Assembly (NCBI GenBank): GCA_014843695.1
Contig: CM026398.1
Location: forward strand, 48,077,579 to 48,141,578
Direction of reading: 5' to 3'
DNA: 64,000 bases
DNA from: Archivesica marissinica
Taxonomy: Eukaryota; Mollusca; Bivalvia; Venerida; Vesicomyidae
This document shows, in pieces, positions 9,468-22,858 of this stretch (within the stretch, counting starts at the first letter, position 1; every line of letters begins with the position of its first letter). The notes below the pieces were generated by a model. It worked only from the letters and a program-made list of their open reading frames with translations, searched no databases and was not told the DNA's origin. The position numbers and the translations under genes are program-made.

Positions 9468-12400
9468 TGAGGTTATGTGTGTGACAATGGGTCTGTGTGG
9501 CCTGAGGTTATGTGTGTGACCATGGGTCTGTGTGGCCTGAGGTTATGTGTGTGACAATGGGTCTGTGTGGCCTGAGGTTATGTGTGTGACAATGGGTCTG
9601 TGTGGCCTGAGGTTATGTGTGTGACAATGGGTCTGTGTGGCCTGAGGTTATGTGTGTGACAATGGGTCTGTGTGGCCTGAGGTTATGTGTGTGACAATGG
9701 GTATGTGTGCTGAGGTCATGTGTGTGACAATGGGTCTGTGTGGCCTGAGGTCATGTGTGTGACAATGGGTCTGTGTGGCCTGAGGTTATGTGTGTGACAA
9801 TGGGTCTGTGTGGCCTGAGGTTATGTGTGTGACCATGGGTCTGTGTGGCCTGAGGTTATGTGTGTGACAATGGGTCTGTGTGGCCTGAGGTTATGTGTGT
9901 GACAATGGGTCTGTGTGGCCTGAGGTTATGTGTGTGCCAATGAGTCTGTGTGGCCTGAGGTTATGTGTGTGACAATGGGTCTGTGTGGCCTGAGGTCATG
10001 TGTGTGACAATGGGTCTGTGTGGCCTGAGGTCATGTGTGTGGCAATGGGTCTGTGTGGCCTGAGGTTATGTGTGTGACAATGGGTCTGTGTGGCCTGAGG
10101 TTATGTTTGTGACAATGGGTCTGTGTGGCCTGAGGTTATGTGTGTGACAATGGGTCTGTGTGGCCGGAGGTTATGTGTGTGACAATGGGTCTGTGTAGCC
10201 TGAGGTTATGTGTGTGACAATGGGTCTGTGTGGCCTGAGGTTATGTGTTCGACAATGGGTCTGTGTGGCCTGAGGTTATGTGTGTGACAATGGGTCTGAG
10301 GTTATGTGTGTGACAATGGGCCTGAGATTATGTGTGTGACAATGGGTCTGTGTAGCCTGAGGTTATGTGTGTGACAATGGGTCTGTGTAGCCTGAGGTTA
10401 TGTGTGTGACGATGGGTCTGTGTGGCCTGAGGTTATGTGTTCGACAATGGGTCTGTGTGGCCTGAGGTGTGTGTGACAATGGGCCTGAGGTTATGTGTGT
10501 AACAATGGGCCTGAGGTTATATGTGTGACAATGGGTCTGTGTAGCCTGAGGTTATGTGTGTGACAAGGTCTGCTGTTATGTGTGTGACAACCTGAGGTAT
10601 GTGTGTGACAATGGGCCTGAGGTTATATGTGTGACAATGGGTCTGTGTGGCCTGAGGTTATGTATGTGACAATGGGTCTGTGTGGCCTGAGGTCATGTGT
10701 GTGACAATGGGTCTGTGTGGCCTGAGGTTATGTGTGTGGCAATGGGTCTGTGTGGCCTGAGGTTATGTGTTCGACAATGGGTCTGTGTGGCCTGAGGTTA
10801 TGTGTATGACAATGGGTCTGAGGTTATGTGTGTGACAATGGGCCTGAGATTATGTGTATGACAATGGGTCTGTGTAGCCTGAGGTTATGTGTGTGACAAT
10901 GGGTCTGTGTAGCCTGAGGTTATGTGTGTGACAATGGGTCTGTGTGGCCTGAGGTTATGTGTTCGACAATGGGTCTGTGTGTGACAATAGGTCTGAGGTT
11001 ATGTGTGTGACAATGGGCCTGAGGTTATGTGTGTGACAATGGGCCTGAGGTTATATGTGTGACAATGGGTATGTGTAGCCTGAGGTTATGTGTGTGACAA
11101 TGGGTCTGAGGTAATGTGTGTGACAATGGGCCTGAGGTTATGTGTGTGACAATGGGCCTGAGGTTATATGTGTGACAATGGGTCTGTGTGGCCTGAGGTT
11201 ATGTATGTGACAATGGGTCTGTGTGGCCTGAGGTTATGTGTGTGACAATGGGTCTGTGTGGCCTGAGGTTATGTGTTCGACAATGGGTCTGTGTGGCCTG
11301 AGGTTATGTGTGTGACAATGGGTCTGAGGTTATGTGTGTGACAATGGGCCTGAGATTATGTGTGTGACAATGGGTCTGTGTAGCCTGAGGTTATGTGTGT
11401 GACAATGGGTCTGTGTAGCCTGAGGTTATGTGTGTGACGATGGGTCTGTGTGGCCTGAGGTTATGTGTTCGACAATGGGTCTGTGTGGCCTGAGGTTATG
11501 TGTGTGACAATGGGTCTGAGGTTATGTGTGTGACAATGCGCCTGAGGTTATGTGTGTAACAATGGGCCTGAGGTTATATGTGTGACAATGGGTCTGTGTA
11601 GCCTGAGGTTATGTGTGTGACAATGGGTCTGCTGTTATGTGTGTGACAATGGGCCTGAGGTTATGTGTGTGACAATGGGCCTGAGGTTATATGTGTGACA
11701 ATGGGTCTGTGTGGCCTGAGGTTATGTATGTGACAATGGGTCTGTGTGGCCTGAGGTTATGTGTGTGACAATGGGTCTGTGTGGCCTGAGGTTATGTGTG
11801 TGACAATGGGTCTGTGTGGCCTGAGGTTATGTGTTCGACAATGGGTCTGAGGTTATGTGTGTGACAATGGGCCTGAGATTATGTGTGTGACAATGGGTCT
11901 GTGTAGCCTGAGGTTATGTGTGTGACAATGGGTCTGTGTAGCCTGAGGTTATGTGTGTGACAATGGGTCTGTGTGGCCTGAGGTTATGTGTTCGACAATG
12001 GGTCTGTGTGTGACAATAGGTCTGAGGTTATGTGTGTGACAATGGGCCTGAGGTTATGTGTGTGACAATGGGCCTGAGGTTATATGTGTGACAATGGGTA
12101 TGTGTAGCCTGAGGTTATGTGTGTGACAATGGGTCTGAGGTAATGTGTGTGACAATGGGCCTGAGGTTATGTGTGTGACAATGGGCCTGAGGTTATATGT
12201 GTGACAATGGGTATGTGTGGCCTGAGGTTATGTATGTGACAATGGGTCTGTGTGGCTTGAGGTTATGTATGTGACAATGGGTCTGTGTGGCCTGAGGTTA
12301 TGTGTGTGACAATGGGTCTGTGTGATCTGAGGTTATATGTGTGACAATGTGTCTGTGTGGCCTGAGGTTATGCATGTGACAATGGGTCTGTGTGGCTAAA

Positions 12401-12935
12401 CAACCAAACAAACCTGAGGTTATGTGTGTGACAATGGGCCTGAGGTTATGTGTGTGACAATGTGTCTGTGCGGCCTGAGGTTATGTGTGACAATGGGCCT
12501 GAGGTTATGTGTGTGACAATGTGTCTGTGCGGCCTGAGGTTATGTGTGACAATGGGCCTGAGGTTATGTGTGTGACAATGGGTCTGTGTGGCCTGAGGTT
12601 ATGTGTGTGACAATGGGCCTGAGGTTATGTGTGTGACAATGGGTCTGAGGTTATATGTGTGACAATGGGTCTGTGGTGTGACAATGGGCCTGAGGTTATG
12701 TGTGTGACAATGTGTCTGTGCGGCCTGAGGTTATGTGTGACAATGGGCCTGAGGTTATGTGTGTGACAATGTGTCTGTGCGGCCTGAGGTTATGTGTGAC
12801 AATGGGCCTGAGGTTATGTGTGTGACAATGGGTCTGTGTGGCCTGAGGTTATGTGTGTGACAATGGGCCTGAGGTTATGTGTGTGACAATGGGTCTGTGG
12901 TTATGTGTGTGACAATGGATCTGTGCGGTCCATGT
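9468..12935 (+). repeat. 35-bp minisatellite, about 3.5 kb
   Basis: Unit GCCTGAGGTTATGTGTGTGA plus CAATGGGTCTGTGTG. Units of 35 bp mix with about 25-bp units lacking GTCTGTGTG. Larger blocks (around 10,240-10,620, 10,750-11,110 and 11,270-11,650) repeat the same unit order with private variants such as TTCGACAATGG, so kilobase-scale higher-order duplication occurred. Confidence 0.92.
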
Positions 12936-13011
12936 ACATAATATCAGGGAAAGTAAGTGGGGCTAGGTAGTGTCGACATGTTGTAAATATGTCACGATGA
13001 TGGTTGCGCCT

Positions 13012-13259
13012 AGTCTGCCTCCATGGTCGAGTTGTTACGGTCGTTGATTTGTATACCACTGTAACATATCATCACTGATTGTCACAGGTTTGAGCCCCAC
13101 TCAGACTGTGTCTCTTTATTTGAAAAAATTGGCTGTTTCTTACGGTTGGTGCACCAAATATTGTGTAACATTTCGAGGAAAGGTGCTATTAGGTAAACTG
13201 CCTGTTGCTCAAATTGGCAACCTGTAGCGACGTTAAATAAACTTAAATAAAAATAAAAA
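13012..13259 (+). mobile_element. SINE-3 copy with complete tail
   Basis: CCTCCATGGTCGAGTTGTTA, CAGGTTTGAGCCCCACTC, GGTTGGTGCACCAAATATTG and the tail TAGCGACGTTAAATAAACTT ending in an A-rich AAATAAAAATAAA run. Confidence 0.8.
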
Positions 13260-13304
13260 ATGTGCTTAATTAATACCATCCATTGCGGCAAAACATATGG
13301 TCGA

Positions 13305-16020
13305 GTATGGGAGAAACGAAACCAGTTTGTGATGTCCGATCGACAACAGAGAAACGAAACCAGTTTGGGATGGCCTATCGACAACAGAACAACGAAACCA
13401 GTTTGGGATGTCCGATCGACAACAGAACAACGAAACCCATTTGGGATGTCCGATTGACAACAGAACAATGAAACCAGTTTGTGATGTCCGATCAACAAAC
13501 GAGCAACGAAACCAGTTTGGATGTCCGATTGACAACAGAACAACAAAACAAGTTTGGGATGTCCGATTGACAACAGAACAAAGAAACAATGTGTGATGTC
13601 TGATCGACAACAGAGCAATGTAACCGGTTAGGGATGTCCGATCGCCAACAGAGCAACTAAACCAGTTTGGTATGTCCGATTGACAACAGAACAACGAAAC
13701 AATGTGTGATGTCTGATCGACAACAGAGCAACGAAACCAGTTTGGATTTCTGATTGACCACAGAGCAATGAAACCAGTTTGGGATGTCCGATCGACAACA
13801 GCAATGGATCCGGTTAGGATGTCCGATCGACAACAGAGAAACGAAACCAATTTGGGATGGCCTATCGACAACAGAACAACGAAACCAGTTTGGGATGTCC
13901 GATCGACAACAGAACAACGAAACCACTTTGGGATGTCCAATCGACAACAGAACAACGAAACCAGTTTGGGATGTCCGATCAACAACAGAACAACGAAACC
14001 AGTTTGGGATGTCCGATCGACAACAGAACAACGAAACAAGTTTGGGATGTCCGATCAACAAACGAGCAACGAAACAAGTTTGGATGTCCGATTGACAACA
14101 GAACAACGAAACCAGTTTGGGATGTCCGATTGACAACAGAACAACGAAAGCAGTTTGGGATGTCCGATTGACAACAGAACAACGAAACAATGTGTGATGT
14201 CTGATCGACAACAGAACAACAAAACCAGTTTGGGATGTCCGATTGACAACAGAACAACGAAACAATGTGTGATGTCTGATCGACAACAGAACAACGAAAC
14301 CAGTTTGGGATGCCCGATTGACAACAGAACAACGAAACAATGTGTGATGTCTGATCGACAACAGAGCAATGGAACCGGTTTGGGATGTCCGATCGCCAAC
14401 AGAGCAACTAAATCAGTTTGGGATGTCCGATTGACAATAGAACAACGAAACAATGTGTGATGTCTGATCGACAACAGAGCAACGAAACCAGTTTGGATTT
14501 CTGATTGACCACAGAGCAATGAAACCAGTTTGGGATGTCCGATCGACAACAGCAATGGAACCGGTTGGAATGTCCGATCGACAACAGAGAAACGAAACCA
14601 GTTTGGGATGGCCTATCGACAACAGAACAACGAAACCAGTTTGGGATGTCCGATCGACAACAGACCAACGAAACCCATTTGGGATGTCCGATCGACAACA
14701 GAACAACGAAACCAGTTTGGATGTCCGATTGACAACAGAACAATGAAACCAGTTTGGGATGTCCGATCAACAAACGAGCAACGAAACCAGTTTGGATGTC
14801 CGATTGACAACAGAACAACAAAACCAGTTTGGGATGTCCGATTGACAACAGACCAACGAAACCAGTTTGGGATGTCCGATTGACAACAGAACAATGAAAC
14901 AATGTGTGATGTCTGATCGACAACAGAGCAATGGAACCGGTTTGGGATGTCCGATCGACAACAGAACAACGAAACCAGTTTGGATGTCTGATTGATAACA
15001 GAACAATGAAACCAGTTTGGGATGTCCGATCGACAACAGCAATGGAACCGGTTGGGATGTCCGATCGACAACAGAGAAACGAAACCAGTTTGGGATGGCC
15101 TATCGACAACAGAACAACGAAACCAGTTTGGGATGTCCCATCGACAACAGACCAATGAAACCATTTTGGGATGTCCGATCAACAAAAGATCAACGAAACC
15201 AGTTTGGATGTCCCATCGACAACAGAGCAACAAAACCAGTTTGGGATGTCCGATCAACAACAGAGCAACTAAACCTGTTTGGGATGTCCGATTGACAACA
15301 GAACAACGAAACCAGTTTGGATGTCCGATTGACAACAGAACAATGAAACCAGTTTGGTATGTCCGATCAACAAACGAGCAACGAAACCAGTTTGGATGTC
15401 CGATTAACAACAGAACAAAAAAACAAGTTTGGGATGTCCGATTGACAACAGAACAACGAAACAATGTGTGATGTCTGATCGACAACAGAGCAATGGAACC
15501 GGTTTGGGATGTCCGATCGCCAACAGAGCAACTAAACCAGTTTGGGATGTCCGATTGACAACAGAACAACGAAACCAGTTTGGGATGTCCGATCGACAAC
15601 AGAACAACGAAACCAGTTTGGGATGTCCGATCGACAACAGAACAACGAAACCAGTTTGGGATGTCCGATCAACAAACGAGCAACGAAACCAGTTTGGATG
15701 TCCGATTGACAACAGAACAACGAAACCAGTTTGGGATGTCCGATTGACAAAAGAACAATGAAACCAGTTTGGGATGTCCGATTGACAACAGAACAACGAA
15801 ACAATGTGTGATGTCTGATCGACAACAGAGCAATGGAACTGGTTTGGGATGTCCGATCGCCAACAGAGCAACTAAACCAGTTTGGGATGTCCGATTGACA
15901 ACAGAACAACGAAACAATGTGTGATGTCTGATCGACAACAGAGCAACGAAACCAGTTTGGATTTCTGATTGACCACAGAGCAATGAAACCAGTTTGGGAT
16001 GTCCGATCGACAACAGCAAT
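13305..16020 (+). repeat. 38-bp minisatellite running into a gap
   Basis: Unit GGGATGTCCGATCGACAACA plus GAACAACGAAACCAGTTT, about 70 visible units with 37-bp variants and a divergent AATGTGTGATGTCTGATC type. Multi-unit blocks recur in the same order, showing higher-order duplication. Open frames on both strands are by-products. The array is cut by an N gap. Confidence 0.92.
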
Positions 16021-17020
16021 NNNNNNNNNNNNNNNNNNNNNNNNNNNNNNNNNNNNNNNNNNNNNNNNNNNNNNNNNNNNNNNNNNNNNNNNNNNNNNNN
16101 NNNNNNNNNNNNNNNNNNNNNNNNNNNNNNNNNNNNNNNNNNNNNNNNNNNNNNNNNNNNNNNNNNNNNNNNNNNNNNNNNNNNNNNNNNNNNNNNNNNN
16201 NNNNNNNNNNNNNNNNNNNNNNNNNNNNNNNNNNNNNNNNNNNNNNNNNNNNNNNNNNNNNNNNNNNNNNNNNNNNNNNNNNNNNNNNNNNNNNNNNNNN
16301 NNNNNNNNNNNNNNNNNNNNNNNNNNNNNNNNNNNNNNNNNNNNNNNNNNNNNNNNNNNNNNNNNNNNNNNNNNNNNNNNNNNNNNNNNNNNNNNNNNNN
16401 NNNNNNNNNNNNNNNNNNNNNNNNNNNNNNNNNNNNNNNNNNNNNNNNNNNNNNNNNNNNNNNNNNNNNNNNNNNNNNNNNNNNNNNNNNNNNNNNNNNN
16501 NNNNNNNNNNNNNNNNNNNNNNNNNNNNNNNNNNNNNNNNNNNNNNNNNNNNNNNNNNNNNNNNNNNNNNNNNNNNNNNNNNNNNNNNNNNNNNNNNNNN
16601 NNNNNNNNNNNNNNNNNNNNNNNNNNNNNNNNNNNNNNNNNNNNNNNNNNNNNNNNNNNNNNNNNNNNNNNNNNNNNNNNNNNNNNNNNNNNNNNNNNNN
16701 NNNNNNNNNNNNNNNNNNNNNNNNNNNNNNNNNNNNNNNNNNNNNNNNNNNNNNNNNNNNNNNNNNNNNNNNNNNNNNNNNNNNNNNNNNNNNNNNNNNN
16801 NNNNNNNNNNNNNNNNNNNNNNNNNNNNNNNNNNNNNNNNNNNNNNNNNNNNNNNNNNNNNNNNNNNNNNNNNNNNNNNNNNNNNNNNNNNNNNNNNNNN
16901 NNNNNNNNNNNNNNNNNNNNNNNNNNNNNNNNNNNNNNNNNNNNNNNNNNNNNNNNNNNNNNNNNNNNNNNNNNNNNNNNNNNNNNNNNNNNNNNNNNNN
17001 NNNNNNNNNNNNNNNNNNNN
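16021..17020. other. Assembly gap (1000 N)
   Basis: Exactly 1000 N between the 38-bp array and a different 37-bp array; the round length suggests a placeholder of unknown size. Confidence 0.95.
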
Positions 17021-17165
17021 TATTATACTCTATATTGGTAGCATGCGTAGTATAACATATTATACTCTATATTGGTAGCATGCGTAGTATAACATATTAT
17101 ACTCTATATTGGTAGCATGCGTAGTATAACATATTATACTCTATATTGGTAGCATGCGTAGTATA
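17021..17165 (+). repeat. 37-bp tandem array, about 4 units
   Basis: Unit TATTATACTCTATATTGGTA plus GCATGCGTAGTATAACA, starting at the gap edge, so its true length is unknown. Confidence 0.88.
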
Positions 17166-17279
17166 ACAATATTGTACAACAACATTTCAAAATTAAATAA
17201 ACAGTTCCACATGATTGGACAGGTACCTATGTATGTACTCATGTACATATTAATTCCCTTCTAAATTGTAGCAACTGCG

Positions 17280-17600
17280 AACTCATTTAACAAGTTGTAT
17301 CCCTCTGGAATGGCGGATCGCATTCGCGCTCGGTACTTGCCGTGTGGGTGTCAGGAAACACTGTCCCAGGGATGTGATATACGTTCAAACCCTACTTAGA
17401 AAACATAGACCCATATACAAGAAATACCAGATAGTCGCTCCTCCTCTTTGTGTTCTCAGATATGTGCTAATATTATAATCATGCTGCTATGTGTGTTATG
17501 TGATTTAGAATGTTACGAATGTGCATGTGATAATGCTAATCGTGTTTGCTGTATGTAAACATTATGCATGTATGAAATAAAAGTTTGAAGTTGAAAAGTA
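17280..17600 (+). mobile_element. Probable LINE 3' end
   Basis: The stretch ends in ATGAAATAAAAGTTTGAAGT followed by TGAA, a polyadenylation-like and (TTGAAG)-type terminus typical of 5'-truncated non-LTR retrotransposons. No reverse-transcriptase motif lies upstream. The segment AAAAGTAGAGAAACTCTATA just after resembles part of the insertion at 40,330. Confidence 0.4.
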
Positions 17601-17689
17601 GAGAAACTCTATATATAATATATTATGGAATATAGAGATATATGAAAATAGTGCAGGAATATCCTGGCTGCCCCTCATAGCAGTAGTTT

Positions 17690-17920
17690 ATACAAATTTA
17701 TTTTAGCTCGATTGCGAAACAAGTTCTTTCAACTTATATTAATCACTCTCGAGACCTCATTCCTGATGGAATCCATCGCCATGAAGGAGAGAGAAGCGGC
17801 ATGTGGAATTTAAATGCCTTGCCTAAGGGCACAATCGTAACGGCTCCAGTGAGACTCGAACTCCGGACCTTTCGCACCTGAAGCGAACGCGCATCCACTG
17901 CGCTCTCACTACTTCCACGA
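17690..17920 (-). mobile_element. SINE-2 copy
   Basis: Near full-length minus-strand copy: GCTCGATTGCGAAACAAGTT, CATTCCTGATGGAATCC, TGCCTAAGGGCACAATCGTA and GGACCTTTCGCACCTGAAGC. Confidence 0.78.
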
Positions 17921-17924
17921 GCAG

Positions 17925-18040
17925 TATCTCAGGCACCCGGGTAGAACCACCGACCTTCCGCAAACCAGCTGGATAACTTCCTCGCTTGAAAGAATACGAT
18001 ACCCAAGTTCGATGCCCCAATAGGATTCGGACATGCAGCG
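17925..18040 (-). mobile_element. SINE-5 3' part
   Basis: GCAGTATCTCAGGCACCCGG, AGAACCACCGACCTTCC and AACTTCCTCGCTTGAAAGAA are the reverse complement of the SINE-5 body near 2,870-2,935. It abuts the SINE-2 copy. Confidence 0.6.
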
Positions 18041-18299
18041 ACGAGGGAAGTCGATGACCGTATGTCACATAGCGACACGTGACACCATAACGCATGACAC
18101 CCATAACATGTGACATCGGGGGCACATGAACTCGTAATAGTGGCTAATTAACCAGTCAGTACTTCACGTTGTGTTTAGTATAGTTTTATCCCACAATCCA
18201 TATTTCGCACGGAATGTGACAATTTACTCACATGTATGGTGATTGTCATTTTAAAGTCAATACCACGCACATGTTAAGTTTAACGGTTTAATTTCTTTA

Positions 18300-18867
18300 A
18301 AGCAGCATTACATCGTATAAAATAAAAGATATTTGAAAAATTAAATTTTACGTATGGGTAGCAATGCTGCTACACATTATAACATTATACTTTGTATGCT
18401 TATGTTAATTTGGTAAACAGTGTTTTTTGCGATAAAACAAACTCGAAACCGAAAGTAGGACTTTCCGAGTCGATCACGCACTTGTTTACAACCGGAATGC
18501 ATCGTCCCCATTTGTCCCACGTTGTCTTTTTAATTAAATTACTTGATATGTTGATTCATACCTCTGTTAGCTAAGTCTTTTAGGGACATTTTTACATCTC
18601 CGCGAGGGGTTCGACATTAAAGGAAGATAGATAGATAGTATTTCATGTTCAAAATATATAAGTTGTTTTCTACATCCTCTGTTGTTTCACGCATGCGCGA
18701 TGTGCGTGTTTAAATTTCGTGTATTGATAAACATATTTGCGTATACGACGGTTTAAATTTATTGGAATTTTATCATTTCTGAGTGACTATTTCGATTTTT
18801 GTAAACACACACACATTAGTATTTATATTTTACCCAAAACATCCTTTATTACGATGTAATGCTGCTT
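18300..18867. mobile_element. TA-flanked MITE with nested LINE tail
   Basis: Terminal inverted repeats AAGCAGCATTACATCGTA (left) and TACGATGTAATGCTGCTT (right, with one extra base between) are flanked by TA. No transposase. The interior at about 18,590-18,643 contains CCGCGAGGGGTTCGACATTA followed by a GATA run, the tail of the CR1-like LINE described at 31,020. That implies a nested insertion. Tc1/mariner-type by target site only. Confidence 0.65.
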
Positions 18868-18904
18868 TAATGCTAACCCTTTACATCCAACACGGGTAAA
18901 AATT

Positions 18905-19060
18905 CAAATAATCTATGACTTGAACCATCATACTAAAAGGAACTAATACATAACGCGATCCAATGGCCTGGCGGTACGCAAATAATCTATGACTTGAACC
19001 ATCATACTAAAAGGAACTAATACATAACGCGATCCCATGGCCTGGCGGTAGGACAATCAA
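18905..19060 (+). repeat. Two-unit tandem duplication, about 75 bp
   Basis: CAAATAATCTATGACTTGAA through CATGGCCTGGCGGTA occurs twice in direct succession with one or two differences. Confidence 0.85.
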
Positions 19061-19683
19061 CCTTTACCCCATATCCTGTGCATTGCACAATATCTCATCA
19101 AATGAAGGACATCGGTCAGTTACTGCCCCTTAATACTCCCTAAAAGTAGATAGGTCCCATTAAGTCTTGTCCTCAGTTTTTATCGTTGTTTCCTGTGCAC
19201 AACATGCTAACAATTTGATTCTACTATCACTTCTTGTGATTATTAAATTACTATATCTCGACAGATCTCATACAGTATATACAAAGAATGTTATCAGTTA
19301 ATTAACACGATTTGGATAACATCATATTTATCATACCGCAACATCTGGTTAGGGAACACGAGTAAAAACAAAGGAGTCTGATTAAAAGGACCTATTCACA
19401 TTTTGGAATAAATCAGACATTATCAGCCGAGGTAGGTAATAGAAAATTAGAGATATCTATCATTATGTCAATCGCCCGAACTTCATTCTGTGACTGGCTC
19501 TGACGTGGGCCGAATAGGTTACATAATTAGTATGCCAATTGAATCCACTGATCTGTTTTTACTCGTTCCGAAGCCCGTCGCCTTAATCACCGTTATCAAG
19601 GCCCCATTAATTAACTCCATTATCCAACACCACGGTATTAGAAACGTGGTTTCATACTTCAAATGAGAGACATCGGTAAAATA
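19061..19683. other. Intergenic; possible small inverted-repeat element
   Basis: GGAACACGAGTAAAAACA near 19,354 and TGTTTTTACTCGTTCC near 19,553 are inverted partners about 200 bp apart, compatible with a MITE. Nothing gene-like was seen. Confidence 0.35.
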
Positions 19684-21541
19684 TTATACCATCAACATAT
19701 ATAATATACCATCAACATATATAATATACCATCAACATGTATAATATACCGTCAACATATATAATATACTATCAACATATATAATATACTATCAACATAT
19801 ATAATATACCATCAACATATATAATATACCCTATAATATACCATCAACATATATAATATACCATCCATCAACATATATAATATACCATCAACATATATAA
19901 TATACCATCAACATATATACTATACCATCAACATATATAATATACCATCAACATATATAATATACCATCAACATATATAATATACCATCCATCAACATAT
20001 ATAATATATCATCAACATATACAATATACCATCAACATATATACTATACCATCAACATATATACTATACCATCAACATATATAATATACCATCAACATAT
20101 ATAATATGCCATCAACATATATAATATATCATCAACATATATAATATACCCTAAAATATACCATCAACATATATAATATACCATCAACATATATAATATA
20201 CCATCAACATATATAATATACCTAAAATATACCATCAACATATATAATATACCACCAACATCATATAATATACCATCAACATATATAACATACCATCAAC
20301 ATATATACTATACCATCAACATATATACTATACCATCAACATATATAATATACAATCAACATATATAATATACCATCAACATATATAATATACCATCAAC
20401 ATATATAATATACCATCAACATATATAATATACCATCAACATATATAATATACCATCAACATATATACTATACCATCAACATATATAATATACCATCAAC
20501 ATATATACTACACCATCAACATATATAATATATCATCAACATATATAATATATCATCAACATATATAATATACCATCAACATATATAATATACAATCAAC
20601 ATATATAACATAACATCAACCTATATAATATACCATCAACATATATAATATACCATCAAAATATATAATATACCATCAACATATATAATATACCATCAAC
20701 ATATATAATATACCATCAACATATATAATATACCATCAACATATATAATATACCATCAACATATATAATATACCATCAACATATATAATATACCATCAAC
20801 ATATATACTATACCATCAACATATATACTATGCCATCAACATATATACTATACCATCAACATATATACTATACCACCAACATCATATAATATACCATCAA
20901 CATATATAGCATACCATCAACATATATACTATACCATCAACATATATACTATACCATCAACATATATACTATACCATCAACATATATAATATACCATCAA
21001 CATATATAATATACCATCAACATATATAATATACAATCAACATATATAATATACCATCAACATATATAATATACAATCAACATATATAATATACCATCAA
21101 CATATATAATATACCATCAACATATATAATATACCATCAACATATATAATATACAATCAACATATATAATATACTCATTTTTTCAACATATATAATATAC
21201 CATCAACATATATAATATACAATCAACATATATAATATACCATCAACATATATAATATACCATCAACATATATAATATACCATCAACATATATAATATAC
21301 AATCAACATATATAATATACCATCAACATATATAATATACAATCAACATATATAATATACCATCAACATATATAATATACCATCAACATATATAATATAC
21401 CATCAACATATATAATATACAATCAACATTTATAATATACCATCAACATATATAATATACCATCAACATATATAATATACCATCAACATATATAATATAC
21501 CATCAACATATATAATATACCATCAACATATATAATATACA
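19684..21541 (+). repeat. 20-bp AT-rich minisatellite (copy A)
   Basis: About 90 units of CATCAACATATATAATATAC with point variants (ACTATAC, AATATAC). Same unit as 36,549-37,912. Confidence 0.95.
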
Positions 21542-21661
21542 ATGACATAGAAGACATATGAATCAATAAAGAAACACTACACTACATACTACAACGTGTA
21601 CATGTATATGGTTGACTTGACTTGACTTGACTATAGTTGCTTTATTAAATATAGACATATC

Positions 21662-22047
21662 CAGGCCTCGACAAATTTTTAATTTCTTACTCGTCCTACT
21701 GGGCGAGTGATGCCACTGTTCCACTCGTCCAGATTGGACTATCATTCGTCCCATGTATTTTAGGAAAATTAAAAATCGTCAGAATTGCACTTTAATTTAT
21801 TAATAAATGCAATTATGTGGTAGCATAAACACATTAAAATATCCTCGGTGATTTCCCATTATCACGCCTGGTAATCATTCCGAAGAAAGTAAAACGGATA
21901 TTATTTTATTTTGTTCCTTCGATTTATATTGGATATTTAGCTGAAATTTTCACTCGTCCGACTGGGCAAGCGACTTGGAATTTCTACTCGTCCAGATCGA
22001 AAAGTCACTCCTAAATACGAGCGGACGAGTGGATTTGTCGAGCCCTG
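21662..22047. mobile_element. hAT-like MITE, 386 bp, 5-bp TSD
   Basis: Ends CAGGCCTCGACAAATTT and AAATCCACTCGTC-type (right end reads GGATTTGTCGAGCCCTG) are inverted. ACTCGTCC-rich sub-terminal repeats occur in both halves. ATATC is duplicated at 21,657-21,661 and 22,048-22,052. The paralogous position at 38,022-38,026 has a single ATATC and no element. No coding capacity. The CAGGG-type terminus suggests hAT; the family is unassigned. Confidence 0.85.
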
Positions 22048-22557
22048 ATATCTGACTCGTGGTGAAGCTCATAACAGAACAGAACAGAACAGAACAGAAC
22101 AGAACAAAACATAATTATTGTTTATTAGACTTGAACATTACATAGCTCATAATCATAATAATACATATACAATGTGCATGCAATGAAAACTAATAGTGAT
22201 AAATATATGACGAGTGTTTAACTGATTGTAGATAAACATGTTGATTAAAATGTTTCCAATGTGAGAGTGTTATGAGAGATACTAGATAGGAATTATCTCA
22301 GCATCTCTATTTTAATTCAATTTTATGTAGAGCAAATTAAATTGAATTTTTTATCAAATGGTGTTGTACAGCTGGTGATGTTCATAACTTCATATATTTT
22401 TTTTTCTTGATTCTTGTCCACAATGTCTCACAAAATGTTTACTAGCTATATATTTAGCTTTACATAGTGTTGGAGGTATTCTATTCGCAATCGGCTTGAT
22501 TTTTATTTGACGTAACGATTAACATTTCCAATTCTTGTTTAGTTTTAGCCTATGCTA

Positions 22558-22770
22558 ATCTATGCTAGCTCGATTACGAAACAAGTTCCTATAATATGGT
22601 TCATCGCTCTGGATGCCGCATTCCTGATGGAATCAGTCGCCATGAAGGAGAGAGAAGAGACACTGCTGATCTAAGTGTCAAGCACGATAGTACCATACTC
22701 CGGTTCTGGTGGGGTTCGAACTCATAACATCTGGGTTACGAGACGGAAACAATATCAACACCGTTGATGT
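22558..22770 (-). mobile_element. Divergent SINE-2 copy (copy A)
   Basis: GCTCGATTACGAAACAAGTT, CATTCCTGATGGAATCAGTC, GAAGGAGAGAGAAGAGACAC and GGTGGGGTTCGAACTCATAA on the plus strand, read as a minus-strand element. It lies 3' of the six-Cys peptide ORF and may form part of its 3' UTR. Confidence 0.65.
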
Positions 22771-22858
22771 TGTCCGACTAATGAACGTATCTACAAATGA
22801 ATATATAAACCTTGTATCGCCAACGCCGTGCTCCAGTATTTCCAAATTGTACACGATG

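Noticed and set aside
9468..12935. CRISPR-like array
   Set aside because: Units are directly tandem without unique spacers, and the genome is eukaryotic.
13082..16019. Many 60-330-codon frames on both strands
   Set aside because: Translations of the 38-bp minisatellite; overlapping on both strands and ending at a gap.
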